Positions 60,095 to 64,000 of a DNA stretch of 64,000 nucleotides are shown here, one piece after another. The translations under genes were made by a program, and so were the position numbers. Every line of letters begins with the position of its first letter. Within the stretch, counting starts at the first letter, position 1. The stretch is taken from contig JAWNGF010000011.1 in NCBI GenBank assembly GCA_037039685.1, positions 744,001 through 808,000 of the forward strand. The letters are read 5' to 3'. This DNA is from Ceratobasidium sp. AG-K (lineage: Eukaryota > Basidiomycota > Agaricomycetes > Cantharellales > Ceratobasidiaceae). Under the pieces are notes generated by a model. That model was given only the letters and a program-made list of their open reading frames with translations, was not told the origin of the DNA and searched no databases.

Positions 60095-62388
60095 GATTTC
60101 TCGATTCGTGTGCTCATAGCTTCCATTTCACCATTTGTACTGGTTCTTTCCCCCTGTGATTTGTCGTACATGGCATTATATACTGAAATACATCCAATCC
60201 TTAACACTCGATCGTAAACGTGGTCAAGGCGTGTGCGCTCAACAACCTAAAAGTGCCAATGGAAAAATCGATGAGAAGATAATTGCACCAACGTGCATGC
60301 ACATGATTCTTAAAGTCCCTGGTTCCCTGAAGTCCCGTATGCGACCTGTTTCGACGGTGCGCATCCCCCAGTATGTGGCATGACATCCGAGCTGTTCGGC
60401 AGTGCATCCGGTGGTGCATCGCCTCATGCTTCCCGTAGAGTCTATCAATTATCACGACATCAGTCCAATGAGCATCAGTACCGTAAGTGCCTTGGGTGAC
60501 GAAGTCTGGGAACCAAACATTTTAATGAGCACCCAATTGCCACAGAAAGCGTCAGCACGAATACCGCCATTAATATACATAACCATCAATTAAAACTTTG
60601 AGCTATTGACAGATGGGATTATTTGTATATGAGTGTGGCCAATTTACCGCTGCTTTGGTCGTAACGCAAAATCCCAAAATGTTAGGCTTTCTCTCAGCGA
60701 ACAATAGCGCGAGCTAGATAGGGTAGTTACAGCCAGCCTCGTGCTTACATCTGACTCCTAGGTTCAGCCGTAGGCGCATATATCCGATGAATGCTGACAG
60801 GGATATCCAAACGTGCCAACTCGGAAGAATTATCACTCGGAGCCGCTTTCGAGGTCTCCGTTTAGATTAGATGTTGCTCGGAACTCAATCTTCCAAAATA
60901 GAGCGCATTCAATCCACGTAAACATGGTCCTAGCTAATCGAGCCTGGAGCTGGGCAATTATCCAGATGCACACTTGAGCACCGACAAATACAAAAAAGGC
61001 ACAGGGGAGAATTCCATTATTGAATACCAGTAGCAAGATCTGGGTCACTCCATGACGATGCACGACTACACTTTAAAAAACAACTTTTGTGAAATTTCTC
61101 CAAACAACCCACGGACAATGTTCGATGGTGTGGGTAGCCATCGTTCGACCCGGACGGTGAATGAACTCGGGGTATAAAGAGATGCTAGGCGCCTGCTGGG
61201 CGCACGGGTAGTGCACGCCGCATCGCATCTGAACCGGGAATTTGAGCCGGCACAATCCCTGGAGTATATATCAATCGCCTCCCTTGCCGACTTTGGACTT
61301 TGTTTACAGTATATGCGAGCATTTTATACACAACATTGCATCACAGGCATGTGATGCCAGGTTGATATGGGACCACAGGGATGAGAGTATATGCGTGTGA
61401 ATGTCTGCTTGTAGTTGTTCCCCGGGGTGTGCCTCGTGTCCTCGCGCGGTTTGGATATGTCTACCATGAAGTCATCTGGAGTTCCTTCATCAACCAACTG
61501 CTAGCATTTGACCATCTTCACCGTTTTCTGGAGGCAAGCGTAGCTAGGGGAATGACGCAAGGTTGTGCGTAGCAACTTGCTCCGCAAGTCGTTCCTATAG
61601 GTCGTGTCGTAGGTAGTTCACGTAGTGTACGCGTTGAGTTATTGCTACGAATATAAATTCCATCCAATTGAGCTCGAACGCGACTAATTCAGTTCAGAAC
61701 TGTCTTACCCCTTGTTAGACGAAACCGTGTACTGCCGCTAATCGTTGTATGCCATTCTGAGACATTGGCGTACTACAGTCACTCAAGCTGCGCGACCATC
61801 GTACAGTACCTGCACTGCAAATACCAGGCAGGACGGGTTGTTTCTACTACTGTGAATGCGACAGTTCAGAATCGCGGTCAACTCGGACCAAAATCTCTGT
61901 GGAGCCGCCCGAAATCGAAACTGGGCAGTGTACAATGCCGAGGCGCACTTTGTTACGCTCATCAGAAATCATACTGTTGGTCCCTTCGGGAAAGTAAGAG
62001 GGGAGAGGGACCCAAATGTGCCCAAGTTGTTTGTGTTGCCTCAAATCTTCGGCACAATCCTCATCCGACGCGTGCCACTTGTGCAGCCACCGAGTACCTG
62101 TCGCTTCTTGATCCCGCAGAGTTCATCCATAGGAACAATCGCGGACCCGGCGGGCCTCGGGCTGTACGGCTAACAGAGAAGGACAGAAGATGCTGTAATG
62201 TAATAAGACATTCTTGCCCTTTGGGGATGTACAGAATGGTCGTGGGCGTGGAACTCAGGGAATTTTCCTAGTTTGTCAAGAGAGGGGCTTGGCGCGCGTC
62301 AAAGCGATGATATACCAAGACCGACGTGCCGGGACCATCTATACATAAAGCCATGCCGGACTGGGCTGAGCGCTTGTAACCTACCGTT
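60095..62388. other. 2.3-kb intergenic stretch
   Basis: 3' flank of glutamate synthase and promoter of the transporter. A plus frame at 61765-62271 (168 codons) is open but has no domain, hydrophobic pattern or splice support. No repeats or RNA genes seen. A TATA-like tatacataaa lies near 62340. Confidence 0.4.
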
Positions 62389-64000
62389 ATGAACTCTCTG
62401 AACAGCCTTGTTGCCCCTTCCGGGCAGCGCGGACCCTCGCCTCAGTATTGGTCTACAGGCTGGAGTATGAAGCGTGGGGTCGCGCGCATCCAGCCCATGT
62501 TCACACGTGGCGGGGGTACGTTCTGGATATTATCCGCTAGTCTGGCGGTGTTTTGCTACTTGATGTTACTTGATGAACACTCGGTCAATCATTTCCGGGG
62601 TTACGCTGGTGCAAGCCCCGATCCCGTCGAATCGGGCCGGCGAGGAGTTGTAGACATGATGAATGATGTAGCTAAATCTCAGGGTATTATTGGTGCGCAT
62701 TCATGCTAAGTTCTCGGGATCTCGGGTGAATACTGAACTTCTTATCAACTAAAAGTCGGGGTTGTGACCCTCTGGTTCGCTCGGCTGGCGGACGCCCATT
62801 CTAGGGAGCTAGTATATGGCATTTCGTGCAAGTAGCATCGATAAATTGGTGAACAAAAAGCTAATACAATTGCTATTGCCCAGTGTTTCTTTACGTATTG
62901 GGTATGCATGTTCTTCAACGGTAATTGACCGTACAATGTCTAAACCATAACAAAGGTCATATTCTTGGCGCAAGCGCGCGATATGCTGGGGGTGACGCCC
63001 TTGTTGCTTCGATGGTATTTCACGTCGTGTGAGTAAACATTCGCCCAACGGACTCAACTTCAGTCTAATGCTACTTTCTCAGCGGTCAGACTGGACTCCG
63101 TTTCGTCACAGATGTCGTATTGGCAGACATCACTTCGCTCCAATGGAGGGGTTTCGCGATCGCTCTACCGATGCTGCCGTACACACTCAACGCTTACGTA
63201 GCTGCTCAGTTTGCGCTCGGTATCATCAATGGTCCAGGGTGGGCTTGGGGATGTGAGTAGCGACCCGTAGTAAATGAAAAGTACAGCTATGATACTCACA
63301 CACAAACGTACAGACGGCATGTACGTCTCGAAATGCTGCGGATCCACAGAGTCATTCAACTTATCTTTGATAGCTTCGCAATCACGGTTCCAGTCGCGCT
63401 AGCACCCTCCCTCCTAGTATTATCCTCTACTAGTCGGCGTCAGATTCAGACTTCAAAGGTGGAGGGCAGAGGCAAATATGGTAACCAGACGTTCTTCGCA
63501 AATCTAATGTCTTTCGACCCGATTGGTTCGATTCTCATTGCGGCAATTTTTGGACTGGTTTCATATCCGCCACAGCTGGTACCCAATTCTATGGAGCGAT
63601 TATCGCAACGTACGTTTAAGCTTCGGCTGGTTCCTCTTTAGCTTATTTGGCGCTAACAGCTCCCACAATAGCGAAGCTGGTGGCTATGGTCCTCGTTGGA
63701 ACCTGTTGTATCCCCCTTTTTCTCCTATGGGAATGGTTCAATCCCTACGCTTCATTGATCCCTAAGCGGTTTATGACCAATCGGGCTGTTATATGCGCCA
63801 TCCTACTTGGCTTCTTCACCCGACTCACCATTGCGCTACGCGACATGCACGCCGCTATACTGGTCGTGATCCTCAATAATAGCTGGTTGGCGCACTGTTT
63901 TTGCCTGGCGATGCGAAGGGCTAACCTCATAAAGGTCATCTGCACAGGGTAGTTGGTTTATATCGATGCTATGGGCTTCCCTTACTTTCTTTGCTGTTGT
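62389..64000 (+). CDS. Siderophore-iron transporter-like MFS protein, 3' end outside window
   Basis: Major facilitator resembling the SIT/ARN iron-siderophore importers. A tentative start at 62389 gives MKRGVARIQPMFTRGGGTFW followed by ILSASLAVFCYLMLLD, similar to the SIT family's first helix. Downstream exons: VGVVTLWFARLADAHS, ANTIAIAQCFFTYWVCMFF, GGDALVASMVFHVV, then the strongest block GQTGLRFVTDVVLADITSLQ continuing WRGFAIALPMLPYTLNAYVA and GIINGPGWAWG, a typical SIT segment. A 7-base exon (63314-63320) joins this to FAITVPVALAPSLLVLSS. FDPIGSILIAAIFGLVSYPP, KLVAMVLVGTCCIPLFLLWE and PKRFMTNRAVICAILLGFF complete the visible part. The early exons (62700-63030) are less certain. It may be functional, but the N-terminal third is weakly conserved. 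Confidence 0.7.
63314..63320 (+). other. 7-nt micro-exon of the SIT-like transporter
   Basis: ACGGCAT lies between an acceptor (gtacag, 63308-63313) and a consensus donor (gtacgt, 63321). Including it and removing the 53-bp intron 63321-63373 gives WGYGIFAITVPVALAP, which matches the expected family sequence; reading through instead gives a stop. Confidence 0.65.

Noticed and set aside
61765..62271. 168-codon plus-strand ORF as a gene
   Set aside because: No domain, hydrophobic pattern or splice sites; overlapping frames on the other strand are similarly open.

Overview
This window is nuclear DNA from a filamentous basidiomycete, most likely an agaricomycete close to Rhizoctonia/Ceratobasidium. 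The reasons are: mixed-strand, intron-dense genes with short introns (mostly 50-60 bp), GT-AG boundaries with two clear GC-AG exceptions, about 50% GC, and gene families typical of basidiomycetes (a PriA/CPL1-like secreted protein, indoleamine dioxygenase, two adjacent Ras GTPases, a SIT-type siderophore transporter). The assignment to Rhizoctonia is an inference. There are no prokaryotic operons, CRISPR arrays, or intact transposons that I can see.

Layout. 1-7 kb (all minus): an inositol-polyphosphate 5-phosphatase that runs off the left edge, then three tandem copies of an Lsb1/Pin3-like SH3 gene. 8.5-11 kb (plus): a 58-codon orphan gene and the MOCS3/Uba4 sulfur-carrier activating enzyme. 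12.3-14.2 kb (minus): indoleamine 2,3-dioxygenase. 15.6-19.3 kb: eIF4B/Tif3 (plus) converging on a nuclear-type cyclophilin (minus). 19.6-23.6 kb (plus): a divergent Ras-like GTPase, canonical Ras1, and the complex I assembly factor CIA30. 23.8-36.1 kb (minus): DNA polymerase eta, a Zup1/UFSP-type C78 peptidase, an ARF-like GTPase with an unusual C-terminal extension, a SET-domain protein with an N-terminal membrane segment, and an ALKBH7-like dioxygenase. 36.6-37.7 kb (plus): a secreted Cys/Trp-rich protein. 38.4-43.1 kb: a WD40 protein (minus) sharing a 123-bp promoter with a RIB2-like DRAP deaminase (plus), followed by a Zn2Cys6 transcription factor. 43-53 kb is gene-poor, with a divergent mitochondrial carrier and a 59-aa three-exon gene as islands. 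52.9-60.1 kb (plus): full-length NADH-glutamate synthase. 62.4-64 kb (plus): a siderophore-type MFS transporter running off the right edge.

How the genes work together. There is no metabolic cluster here; most genes are dispersed housekeeping functions. Loose themes are membrane/actin signalling (5-phosphatase, SH3 array, two Ras genes, ARL fusion), genome maintenance and ubiquitin signalling (pol eta, Zup1-like peptidase) and mitochondria (CIA30, ALKBH7-like, carrier). The most unusual items are the split catalytic domain of the 5-phosphatase carrying a GRTSP repeat array, the SH3 gene triplication with unequal tail loss, the ARL-plus-extension protein, the cysteine-free pol eta tail, the six-repeat Cys/Trp secreted protein, and several micro-exons. 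Exon boundaries were placed by eye from splice consensus and reading frame; no alignment or transcript data were available.
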